From positions 1,984,001-2,048,000 of the forward strand of contig NW_023503375.1 in the NCBI RefSeq assembly GCF_014529535.1: a DNA stretch of 64,000 bases, given 5' to 3'. Positions within the stretch are counted from its first letter, which is position 1, and each line of letters starts with the position of its first letter. A program made the position numbers and the translations under genes. Positions 23,001 to 33,065 of this stretch are shown piece after piece. The notes below the pieces were generated by a model that was given only the letters and a program-made list of their open reading frames with translations, was not told the DNA's origin and ran no database searches. The DNA comes from Bradysia coprophila. Its lineage: Eukaryota > Arthropoda > Insecta > Diptera > Sciaridae.

Positions 23001-26000
23001 ATCGATTAAAAATGAATCGGTGCGTTCAACTAACGGCTTCGTTCAATCAAATTAATTGCCAATTTAGTACTCTCCAGCGTCATAACAATTTCCTTCATTC
23101 TCAAATAATTCGACTCATAAATAATAAACATGTCACAGCACAAGTATATATATGTGCTCGGCTGTGTAGCATTTCCCACAATAAATGAAATTCGAATTGA
23201 CCTAATTCAGCAAATCATTCAACTCATTTCCATCCAGATATAGATTTACAATGATGTATGTAGAGAGTGTAATGTATATAGAGCGATAGCGAAACAACAT
23301 ACATCAGCTAACACTACAAAATGTTGGACAATTTACTTTTCTGTAACATAGTACTTCGTATCTGTCATCTATATGGCATTATACCCGACGATGTCATGGA
23401 AAATTTAATGTGACTCACCAATTTTCCCCATTTAGTATTAATGCTATTATAATCTACCGTTTATGTGTATGATAATATTTTCCATCAAAGAGTAGCTTAT
23501 TCCAAGTTAAAACAACAACAGAAAATAATTGGCGCCAGACATTCTGCCTGCCAACCCTATTACGTGTATGACTGAATAGATTGCTATATTATACGTTGTA
23601 GTAATCAAAAAAGCTTTCCATGCTGCTGACGATGTGTACATGTATATCTATAACGTGTACGTAAACAATTTTAACAAAAACATAAATTTTCCTAACTGTG
23701 AAAACCATTTGTATAAACGGAATGTATATATACGAACGTTCGTATCTATAACCGTACCTCCCGTACCTAATGTGTAAGCTTTGACCGATGAATTTTGGTT
23801 TTCGTGTTCTCGTGTCTTCACGGTGGCTTGTATATTATACACATGCATTGTGCTAGCGATTACACATTTGTTGTATCGAGACTACAAGGTGAATATCCTA
23901 CTGTTTTTCGATGTGAAATTGGCAACAGTAGCAACGGAGGAACAGGGTTCATTGTATGAAATTTAATTAAAATTAAAATTTCGACAAGTATAAAGATCGT
24001 ATCGGGGCGGAAAGTTTCTGAATTTCTGAATTATACATTCGTACTGCATGTTCGCTACTCGGTAAATAATATCGAAAATGGGACAGTTTTTTTCGTTCGG
24101 AAAATGCTTTAACCAATTTGTTGATGTGAGAAAATGCAGTTGGAAAGCTTCCAAGAAGTTACAGTAATTTACGCGAAGGAAGTAGACTGAGTCAAATAAT
24201 TGTTGTAGACATATAGCCGAGCAGAGTTATTGTATGGTAATTACACAGAAGTACTAAATTATTTACGACGGCAATCGATAAATAAAATACATGATGTGAC
24301 ATTAGAGATCGTCCATCAAGTATCTACTCACCGTATATTTAAAGTGTAAACGTACAATTTCCAGCAAATGATAAATTGTCATTGATAATGAAGGTGTAAG
24401 TAAACAAGATTTTTATTGTTTCAACACACCCTTCCCCAGGGACTATTTTGAGAAATCGAATTTCTCAAAATTTCTCAATTATTTCTCAATTATTTCTCAA
24501 AGAATTTCTCAAAAATTTCTCAAATTTCTCAAATTTCTCAAATTTCTCAAATTTCTCAAAAATATAAAAAATTTCTCAAAAATTTCTCAAAGATTTCTCA
24601 AAGAATTTCTCAAGAATTTCTCAAATTTCTCAAAATTTCTCAAAGAATTTCTCAAAAATAGTCCCTGCCCTTCCCCCATGTCTCTGCTCTCTAAAACCGT
24701 ATCTGGATCACAAACTTCATCCTTTTCTTTGTATACTCAGGTTAGACGAAGACCTCATTTATGTAAGTCAGCAATTACATATCAAGGGTAGTGAAGGGCG
24801 TAACTACAAAGCTACAAAACTACAAATCAATTTCGATGAACTTTTTTTTCCCTTGTTAAGGACGAAAACGTTAAACGACGAAAGTGACATAAAAAGAGTT
24901 GCAAAAAAAAACACTCGCGGAATTTTGAAAACCGATACATTTCCTGTTTTGGGGTTTACTGGTTTTTTGTGAATTTTGCATGTATTTTTACATGGAGGAA
25001 TCAGAAACGTAAAACACAGAAACAAAAATTGTGTTGGTTTTCAAAATTCCGTGTCTGCAAGTTCTTTAAGATTTTTTTTTAGAACGTCGTTTGAGAGATG
25101 TTTTTGAGGCATTCTTTTGAAAAACAACCGACCGTAATCGGACGAATTTTAGAGTGAAATTTTTATATGTGATGTGCCCAGAAATGTATTCAACCCTACA
25201 ACCCTACTTTCAAAAAATTTTCAGGAAGCTTGTGTGGCTAGTGTGAGGTGGTCAAAAGCCGAAAACATGCACTTTTCTTACAGAAATTTATCCAGTTACC
25301 TCTGTATGGGGTTGGGTGTCATTAGATAGGTAATTGCATGTACTTCCGGGCCAAGCAGGGTCTTATTAGGTTTCAAATTTATCAACACTGAGATATGTGC
25401 AGTTGAAGTTTTCAACCGAAAACGTCTGAAAACTTAGGTGTCATTAGAAAGGTAATTTTATGGCAAATATGGTCTTATGGGGGTTTGGATTCATCTACGA
25501 TAAAAAATGAGAAGTTCAAATGTTAAAGTTCCAAGCTCATATAAAACCCCATTTGCCCTGAAAGAACGTGCAAATTTGAAATGAATTCGCATTGCGTCCG
25601 ATTTTGGTTGGTTGTACTTCGAAAAATCACTCTTATAAAAATTGCTCCTCATGGCACCTACCTCGCAAAGTGGGCTCACGGCAAAATCTTCATTGAGTGA
25701 TAATCTACTAATATCAGATACTAATATCAGGTACTAATTTGCGAATAGTGACGAGAAGGGGGTGTCTTCAAGTTCTCCGAAATTTTCAGGTTTTTCGACT
25801 ATATCTTCGGACCTATTAATCGTATTGACACTGTACGTGACTCAAAAGACCACAAACAACTCTAACCCTCTCCAAGAAAAGTTCATGAAAATCGGATGAG
25901 TAGCTCCAGAGATATAGTAGTTACGTTCTTTGGTGATTTTTCCCTCATGTACATATCGCTGTTTCTAATTGAATTGTACACTTAAGGTCTGACAGTAGCC

Positions 26001-29000
26001 CTGTGTGAGTACACAGGAAGGATGAAACCTACCAATATAAAAGTTCAAACGTTTTCACCCACGTCACTGTAAATCGATTTTAATACCTTCGCAACGAAAA
26101 CTATTCGAACAGATTGAAGTGAAAAGTGGCGATAAAAGCTCATTGCTTCCGACTATCAATCCGAAACTCGCAGGAAAAGCGAATCCATCCAACCAAAATA
26201 ATTCCATTTCTCTGTATTTTCTTGAACTTTCTTGCGAAACAGATTTCCATAATTCATACGAAATGAGGAAAAAATTGAAATTCAAACACACAAAGTTGTT
26301 GTATTTTTCCAGATTATCGACTTTCATTTGATCTGACTTTCTAAAGGTAAAAATCGCTTGACATCAAATAAGAACGTTATGTTTTACTGTCTTACACTGT
26401 TTATGTCTTCGACTCTTTTTGAACCTCATATAACCTTTACACTTATAACGTCAGAAAATTACTGGCTACGAACATAGAAAATATATCAATTTGTCAGAAG
26501 TTTATAGTATACACATTTTGGTTAAGGTTAAATTTATCATATAAACGTCTACGTGACTTGAGATTATTACAACTTATCTTGACATTTCCATTCCCTATTA
26601 ACATCGATGGCATTATATATATACTACTGTATTGTGTCCCTCAAAGGTCACGCTATTCACCCATAATATAAAATATAAACTCCTCAGTCCTCAATAATAC
26701 ACCGCACCTGGTCCCCATACTAACATATAAAAAAAAATGTATAAATAAAGTACCGGAGGAACCATCAGCATACAACACTTTTTTGAAGGATAAAAAAAAA
26801 TATTCAAGGAATTTTGCGTGGTAAAGGGGCGAAATTGGATAATAAAAAAAATGTCTTAACCGCAGGTATTTTACTGGTTCTCGTCTTCATATTATTGCTA
26901 TGCAAATAACCAAACTGTTTACAGAACGGAGAGACGATATTCATTTCTGTATCACGAACATTTACATTAAAATAAAAATATCTGATTAACCGAACCTACG
27001 ACATTCAATATTTGTCATTCGGTGTGGAAAAGAGAAAAGCGAAAAATATTAACAGCAAACGAATTTCTCAGGTGTTTGATTAGGAATATGTCAACAGAAT
27101 TTACATTCCTTTTTTATAAATAAAGTCCTTGGATGGATGATTCGATTTGTAAAATTTTTGATTTGGCATGGCAATGATTGTGCGCTTAGACACGGTTCGG
27201 TTTGACAATTTGTTCCGATCAAAAATTCCCAGTCTAGACATGAAAAAGTGCAACTCAAGTAGAACAAACATTCGTCTTCATTCCCCCTTTCGCGTCTATT
27301 CGTCTCGTCCATTATTTCTTGAAAGAATTGAAGAATTGCAAACATGCATGGAATGGCAGACGAGAGAAATAAATAATTCAGAGATGTATGCAGAATTTAA
27401 TTTCTGTCAATCCTATGACATAATCATATTTTAGCTGGTGCATGGGATGCCAGCAGTGAAAAGTCAACGTTCATTTTATATTTTATGTGATTTCATTTGC
27501 TCATGTAAATGGACTTTGTTGGGAGGAGGACGTCGTATTACATATAGAGTGAGAAATTGGTATTTCTAATGAGAAATACCACAAAGTTTTTACATTTTAA
27601 AATATGCTTCCGGCAGTCACTACGTTATGTAATGGAAATTTTAAAAATTCCTTCCCTTATCTGGGTTTAAAATGGGAAAAAAAAATGTTTTCGCTTCCAT
27701 TCTCAGTTTTGGTGTCGTAACTTCTTGAAACTTTAAATTCTCATTTAAATTTCAACGAATTTTCCGCCAAAACCATATATCTCATAGCTCTTTAACGTCT
27801 CAAGTAATGTGCTGTGAATCCAATTCGAAATCGTACAGTTTCGTTCATTAATTTCCCACACACATGCTACATCCCAATATAATAATACAATTTTCCACCT
27901 CATCACTGCCTAACAGAAAAACAATTGACTTTTCACAAAAGGTTACACTCGATACAAACATGTTAGACGTTTAGACTTAAGCTTGGCTTTCGCAAATAAT
28001 ATTCTCCACATAGAGGTTCGTCTATATGTACTTACTATATACACACACATCAGTCAAGCATTCTACAAAAACAATAGCGACGACGACGACAACAACAACA
28101 ACTTAATTATTGTAAACGGAAATTGCCCTCCGCTCTTGATAGGAAAATGGTTCAAACGGTGGCAATATTGTAACATACAATTTTATCTGTATACGTTTAT
28201 GCCACTGTAAAACCGAAAATACATACAAAAAGACTTAGATTTATGGCTGACGGCATGGGGTTCCATTCAGCCCATATATACATAGACATGTTTAACTATA
28301 ATACAGGGAACGCTAATGTAGCAAATTGTTGCTTTAATTACATGGCGATGTAAGACACCATAAAGATAAATTTATATCCTATAAACTGGTTAGGTACACG
28401 TTTACATTCCTAAATATAATATATATTAACACTATGGGATAGATCGTGGGGAGATGGGCAACAGCAACAACAAAAAGACGAAAGAAAGAAAGATTCTTGA
28501 TTTTCGTTTTTCCTGTTCGATGTACATGTGAAACTGAGATAAATTATTTACTCTGCAGCGACTTTAAGGATTGCGGTGCAATATCGTTCATTCGATCGTT
28601 CTAATTGGGAAAGTTTAATAAGCTTCTTTATTTGACGATTTAATGTTATGTCCGAATTAAACTTTATTGTCAACACATATGACATTATGCTGAACCGTGT
28701 TAAAGCTTCCCATTATATTATGGTTGGTTTTCTATATAGCGACGCGGGTAATGAGACAAAAAATCGTATAAAATTGATGTTTGTTTGGTTAAAGTTTTAT
28801 GCAAGTCATTAACTTGTCTGGTTTTGTTAAGTTCGGTCGCATTTTCAGTGACACCATTAGAGATGCGAAGTACTTTCCACTATTAACAGCCAAAAAAAAT
28901 TAATTCAAAATAAAAAAGCAAGAGAGCAGCTACTCATCTGTAACTGACAATCACGACAAAAAATAAACGATAAACTCTGATTGGCATTCCCATTTATAGG

Positions 29001-31532
29001 AATATTTGTGCTGAACCAAGTGAAGTAAAAGATTTTGTTTCAAACTCTTGAATCTACTTTAAGTACTGTGCCGCGTGTGCACACATGCTGAAAGGTCTTT
29101 TTTTTAGCGAATGAGAGATTTGCAGCACCAACCGGAGGCGAGTTCTGGGATCGAATTCGTTGTTCCTACATTTTTCCTAAACGATACAGAAAATACGCGA
29201 TGAAGTCAATTTGATTCAACCTTAGCTTCGACTCGTGTTGTCAATTTTCACATCGTTTTACTTGATAGGATAAAATATTTAATCGAGCGAAGAAAGACTC
29301 TTGTCATTAAAGCTCCATTATTTTGGCCGGTTTTCTATATAACGACACGGGTAATGAGACAAAAAATCGTATAAAATTGATGTTTTTGCTGGTTAAAATT
29401 TTATGCAAGTCATTTACTTGTCTGACGTGTTTAGTTCGGTCGCATTTTCAGTGACACCATTAGAAATGCGAAGTCCTTTCGACTATAAATAATAAAAGAA
29501 AGTGAATAATCGAAGGAGCAGTCATCTGTCACTGACAATCAGGACAACAAAAAATAAACGATAAACTCCGATTGGTATGCCCATTTATAGGAAAATTTGT
29601 GCTGAATCATATAAAGTAAAAGATTTTACTTTTGAATCTATTCTATGTACTGTTTGTGAAACAAACTTCACGGCTATGACATTTCATAGATATTTACCAG
29701 TGTGAAGTTATGTCACCTGAAAATACTCCCGTAATTTGTATAAGGGACTTAGTGACGTCATCGTCCCATTTCAATTACACGTAGCGATGACGTCACATTA
29801 CAGTCGATACATTTCATATTGATTCATGGAATTGGAGTGTATCCATCATTTTGTATAAGCGTTTCTAATGTTTCGTGAATGAGGAAACAAATTGGGAGCA
29901 TTTTAAACTTATCACATACGGCTATTCAGCTGTTATTGATAACGACGACAAAAATAGTGACAAGCTCTGGGTAATATGGTCCTTAATATAGTGAAATCCA
30001 TGTAACAAAAATTGAAGTACAAGATTTGAAATCAACCGAATACTTTGATCGATGGAAGTAATAAACCCGATAATAATACTGGTCATATGCTTGCCGTATG
30101 TAACAGGTTAAGGAACCTATTTTTCCACTGGTTCACTTCTAACTTTTTGATCAACAGTTATTTACAGTAAAAGATAAAGGACGAAGCTTCAGTTTAATTA
30201 TATATTTGATGGCAATTAGTGCAAAAACGTAAGGACAGGAGGTTATCTGCGTTTAAACATGTTTCACTATCAAAATTGATGGAAATGCTTAAGTAAATAA
30301 CTAATTGAAAATACTATAGACTTTGGTTGTTTGGTTTAATCTGAAATGGCTAATTACTTATGTACTGAATTTCTTGTGCTGCTTAGAGGTAACATAAAAT
30401 TTTGATTTAAATTTGTATTGTGGAACTTGCCAAAGAAATAAAACGGAACTGCCCCGCTATGTATGGAAATTCTAACTCTATGTTCTGATTCTGTGTTGGA
30501 AACATCGACACGGTACTATTTTCGTCATCTGTTATTGAAAAATCAAGACAAAAACTAAACGATAAGCTCTGGCTGATGTTGTATTATGTAGCAAAACGCT
30601 TACTAAAATAAATGAAGTAAAAGATTGTGTGATTCAAAGTCCCATAATTTTTACTAAACATGTGAAGTAACAGATGGATTGAATGAATTCCGACATTCAT
30701 ATTAAAAAATTCAACGTTGCGAATAAAATTTAGAGAAAAAAAGCCAAAAACGGAGTTAATTCCTTTGCTTTCTTTGTAATTCAAATTATTTAAAAAATAA
30801 ATCACACTTGTGACATGAATGATCAATTATCCATTTAGTTCAGTTCATTAAATCCCACTAAAAATGTGTCTATGAATACCAATTCCAAACAAAATTGTGA
30901 ATTTAGTGTAAAATACTTGAATATAATTTGCCCGAACAACCGAATAAATCGGAATTTAATTCCCATTTATGGTCATAAGTCACGCATACAGACATTTAAC
31001 AACTAGTTTTTCCATCAAAATCAAACAAATAAAAAATAATTTTATTTAAAAAAAAAGTCAACAACATCAAACCACATGGGGTAAATTACGTTATTTAACC
31101 ATGTATCAAGAGTCCAACAGCGATATTTTGACAAATCGATCAAATTATTTAACATAACATTTCCGAATTTAAAATTGTTTGAAAATTCAAATTATTGGCA
31201 ACAAAATCGATACAATTCCGAATTTCGTTCACTATGCGGCTATAAAAATCAAGGTGAGATAACAGCAGGGAATATGAATTTCGGATGAGACATAAAACAT
31301 ATAAATAAAATTGTTGATCGTGTCGTTTCTGTTTAATATTAAAAAATTGTAAAAATTAATTTACCTAAATAAATATCATCATCATCAATATTCTGCTGAT
31401 TGGCAAGCGTGGCGATAGCTGCCATTGCTTTACACAATTGAATCAACGAGGGAGGCGGCAAAATTGCCACGCTCAATGGTGTTCGACTTAATATTTCGCC
31501 TGACAACATTCAAGATACCAACCACCTCTTAC
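16384..31532 (-). CDS. Fe65: Fe65 / APBB family adaptor (complete, 11 coding exons)
   Basis: FE65 proteins are adaptors. Their second PTB domain binds the cytoplasmic tail of APP-family receptors, and in known members the first PTB and the WW domain recruit other partners and link to nuclear signalling. Coding exons: 31509-31365, 22560-22353, 22294-21969, 21908-21554, 20614-20425, 20365-20238, 17478-17380, 17294-17164, 17090-16888, 16833-16654, 16524-16384. Every junction is GT-AG and every phase fits, giving 701 residues. WW lies at about 215-247, PTB1 at 358-495 and PTB2 at 535-665. The start ATG at 31509 is preceded directly by an in-frame TGA. The exon itself begins at 31532 after a pyrimidine-rich acceptor, so at least one 5' UTR exon lies upstream, unseen. 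There are no breaks. Confidence 0.93.
17164..17478 (-). CDS. Fe65: Fe65 exons 7-8: end of PTB1 and linker
   Basis: Exon 7 (17478-17380) encodes DFAYVARDRLTRIHMCHVFR and CDTAARTIANTL. Exon 8 (17294-17164) encodes DICKRIMIERS and then a divergent linker of about 30 residues to the PTB2 exon. FE65 family members have the pattern RDFAYVARD and CHVFRC at this place. Exon 8 ends CATC|GTAAGT, and the next exon starts with CT, which restores Pro528. Confidence 0.92.
18446..18561 (+). repeat. 190-bp dispersed repeat copy, truncated by a MITE
   Basis: CATCTGTTATCGA, AAAAATAAGCGATGAGCTCC, TTATATAGCAAAAT and AAAAGATTTTGTATCAA occur in order. The copy stops exactly where the element at 18562 begins. Confidence 0.6.
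18562..18737. mobile_element. 176-bp TIR element with CAGTGCCGCCAC ends
   Basis: CAGTGCCGCCAC at 18562 is mirrored by GTGGCGGCACTG ending at 18737. The interior contains TTTGCCTAGGGCG twice (18595 and 18704). The ends resemble hAT-type MITEs (CAG...CTG). No clear 8-bp duplication is visible. Confidence 0.65.
19051..19425. mobile_element. Outer MITE interrupted by a second MITE
   Basis: CAGGAAAGGGCAATC...TTGCTTCAGCTGATTT at the left is mirrored, at about 75-80 percent over 45 bp, by AAATCGGCTGAAGCAAATTT...GCTTTCCTA at the right. Internal ACAAACAAAACTG also has its mirror. The 164-bp element at 19182-19345 sits in the middle. Related words occur near 36330 and 58815. Confidence 0.55.
19182..19345. 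mobile_element. 164-bp MITE with TTA duplication
   Basis: GGGGCCATTCACAAATTACG and its mirror CGTAATTTGTGAATGGCCCC form the ends, flanked by TTA at 19179-19181 and 19346-19348. A three-base TTA duplication suggests PIF/Harbinger type. The interior holds two inverted G-rich tracts (AAGGGGGGAGGGGGG). The end motif is one I associate with widespread animal MITEs, from memory. Confidence 0.75.
20238..20614 (-). CDS. Fe65: Fe65 exons 5-6: first PTB domain
   Basis: Exon 5 (20614-20425) encodes RFAVRSLGWVEIAEDDL, ERSSKAVNKCIVDLS and ends GRWGD. Exon 6 (20365-20238) encodes GKDLFMDLDE, LKLIDPENL and QPIHTIRVWGVGRDNG. These match the FE65 PTB1 signature FAVRSLGWVE and IRVWGVGRD. The 59-bp intron between them has GTAAAA and TTTCGTAG ends. 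Confidence 0.93.
20693..20870 (+). repeat. 190-bp dispersed repeat copy
   Basis: CATTTGTTATCGACAG, ATAAGCGATGA, AACAAATGAAGTAAAAGATT and GATATTTGAACAATAGAAGT occur in order. It lies in the 0.94-kb Fe65 intron 20615-21553, in which no coding exon was seen. Confidence 0.65.
21554..22560 (-). CDS. Fe65: Fe65 exons 2-4: N-terminal region and WW domain
   Basis: Exon 2 (22560-22353) encodes NGLLSYENPNYHMDPQR. Exon 3 (22294-21969) is acidic (EEECEEEEKGG) and ends DLPPGWEKHE. Exon 4 (21908-21554) starts DNNGPYYWHIKSGTIQREPP. Together exons 3-4 make the WW domain, with the first Trp at 222 and the aromatic YYW at 232-234. The second conserved Trp is replaced by Arg243 (QREPP). The introns are 58 and 60 bp. 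Exon 4 ends TTTTAA|GTGAGT. Confidence 0.92.
24437..24667. mobile_element. hAT-type MITE filled with TTTCTCAAA words
   Basis: The ends CAGGGACTATTTT and AAAATAGTCCCTG are mirrors, flanked by an 8-bp direct repeat CCCTTCCC (24429-24436 and 24668-24675). CAGGG ends with 8-bp duplication are diagnostic of hAT. Nearly all of the interior is ATTTCTCAAA repeated in one orientation (about 20 copies), a word also present in the left end as its complement. Confidence 0.85.
25163..25460. repeat. Dispersed repeat related to 8170-8632
   Basis: Shares GTATTCAACCC, ACTTTTCTTACAGAAATTT, GTGTCATTAGA, AATTGCATGTACTTCCGG and ATATGTGCAGTTGAAG in the same order as the interior of the element at 8170. The terminal repeats are not recognised here, so this copy may be partial. 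Confidence 0.6.
28701..29070. repeat. Direct duplication, first copy
   Basis: Matches 29308-29652 at roughly 80-90 percent by eye. Shared blocks include GGTTTTCTATATA, GAGACAAAAAATCGTATAAA and CGGTCGCATTTTCAGTGACA. The right part of each copy is a dispersed-repeat copy, so that repeat was duplicated together with its flank. Confidence 0.65.
29308..29652. repeat. Direct duplication, second copy
   Basis: Partner of 28701-29070, separated from it by about 240 bp of unrelated sequence. Confidence 0.65.
29922..30112 (+). repeat. 190-bp dispersed repeat copy
   Basis: Starts TACGGCTATTC, then GATAACGACGACAAAAATAG, GACAAGCTCTG, TTGAAGTACAAGATTTGAAA and TGGAAGTAATA. It is closest to the copy at 56903-57090, including the shared tail GATAATAATACTGGTCATAT. 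A further, shorter copy lies at 30522-30640. Confidence 0.65.
31365..31532 (-). CDS. Fe65: Fe65 first coding exon
   Basis: A pyrimidine-rich acceptor (TTTCTATTTCTTTTCCAG) precedes 31532. 23 bases of 5' UTR follow, then an in-frame TGA and the ATG at 31509. The exon encodes 48 residues, including PLSVAILPPPSLIQLC and NQQNIDDDDIYL. It ends TTTAG|GTAAAT in phase 1, which joins AA of exon 2 to form Glu49. The acceptor means an untranslated exon and the promoter lie further upstream. Confidence 0.85.
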
Positions 31533-31989
31533 CTGGAAAAGAAATAGAAAAATGGAAAATATTAGATTGGTTTTGCTTTCTTAGTCATTTCGTGAACGTG
31601 AATTTTCGCTTAGATTGCTTGCCAATGTTATTGGTATGAATGGAAGTATGGAATATATTGCAGTTCATGATGAAAGTAGAAGAAGCTGATGTGTACCGGT
31701 TAAATTAGATATTTTTTTTGCATATGAAAGGTAATGGTCGATTTTCATCCAATATGGTTGTCATGAATGTCGAAATTTTTTTAAAGAAAATATGAACTTG
31801 AGTGAAATGGTTTCTGGGAAAAGTTTGATTGAGTCGAAAGGATGATTTTCTACGTTTTATATAACAAAACTAATGAAACATCTGACAGGAATCCCTCTTT
31901 TTGTGAAGTTGATATTTTGAAAGTACTGAAGAACTGAGGAAATCGTGTAATCTTTAAATGTTGATTCCTAGAATCGGCAAACGAATCGT

Positions 31990-32390
31990 CATCGTCATAT
32001 GTAACGATTTAATCTCCTACTTCCTTTCTTCAAAGTATCGGCTCATATCTGATACAAAATCTTTTACTTCATTCGTTTATCTTACATTCACTTTCAATTT
32101 TTCAATTGAAATTGAAAAATTGAAAAATTGAATTGAATTGAAATTGAATACATTCAATTTCAAAAGATTACGTTAAACCGCAAAAATGTCGATGATATTT
32201 GTTAAATCTGCGCTTATACTGACAAATGTATACTTAAACAAAGGACGTAGTTGATTCTGTATCCATCATTAAGCGGCAATTTGAACTTGAGAAGTAAAAG
32301 TTTACATCAAGATACGTCTGCCATTTATTAAAAGGTCAACCGGAGATCTTAATTCGGTTTTTGTTGTCGATAACAGATCATTAGTGGAGT
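31990..32390 (-). repeat. 190-bp dispersed repeat, the only reverse copy seen, interrupted
   Basis: GATACAAAATCTTTTACTTC near 32050 and GTCGATAACAGATCA near 32365 are complements of the usual motifs. The gap between them is larger than normal and contains the CAATTG-rich patch, so the copy carries an insertion. Confidence 0.5.
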
Positions 32391-32699
32391 TTCTGAGAGG
32401 TTGCAAACAAATTTGCATTTTCACGCCATTTTAACGACTTTTGGTCCTACTATAAATACTTCATTAGTAATTGTTAGACGAGTACGAAGTACTCGGTTAT
32501 AGTTAAATGACGATATGTATTGCACTATACATCGTCTATCGAGCTGGTTACCAGTGCATGTATCATAAGGGTCTGGTATGAGTGTGGTTTTCAACATAAG
32601 AATGCTACACCAACATTCATAAGCCCAACGAGAAGCTTAAACACATTTATCAAAAGTTTTGGTATTTAATTCTCGCTATATCGCAAGTACAACCTATAA

Positions 32700-33065
32700 A
32701 TGCACACAGATCCGACCCCATTCATTAAAATGAAATTTCACCAACCTGCGAAAAAATTTGCCTTCTTTAAGCCCATTGTAGAAATTGAATCGGTTGCTAT
32801 CTTGATGGTTATCAATAATCCCGTCGTCAAAATGTTCAATTTTATTAGGGCTTCCAACAGCACCGTGTTAATGGAACTTATAATCAAGCACACCGAAACC
32901 AGAGCAGTTGAATATTCAACCGGATACTTTGAGGGCGCCACTTTGATTGATTTTTTCAATATTACATTTCATCCACTTAAAAAAGAAATGTATAAATATA
33001 GCAGTCACAGCAGCGTAGTATATAAACCGGGTACGTTAACTAAATATATTCAGATTTTATGCTGA
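32700..33065 (+). CDS. Hypothetical small ORF, 121 codons
   Basis: Starts with ATG and has a mixed, globular-looking composition (for example FFKPIVEIESVAILMVINNP). The base composition at 32700-32960 is less AT-rich than around it. The opposite strand is also open here. No family is recognised and no supporting exon was found. It may be an exon, a repeat remnant or chance. Confidence 0.15.
   Translation: MHTDPTPFIKMKFHQPAKKFAFFKPIVEIESVAILMVINNPVVKMFNFIRASNSTVLMELIIKHTETRAVEYSTGYFEGATLIDFFNITFHPLKKEMYKYSSHSSVVYKPGTLTKYIQILC

Larger units (their letters stand above)
22561..31364 (-). other. Fe65 intron 1 (8.8 kb)
   Basis: No coding exon seen. It holds the hAT-type MITE 24437-24667, a second copy of the 8170 family (25163-25460), a CGA/ACA microsatellite at 28077-28102, a direct duplication 28701-29070 / 29308-29652, and several dispersed-repeat copies. 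The remainder is AT-rich with short chance ORFs only. Confidence 0.55.
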
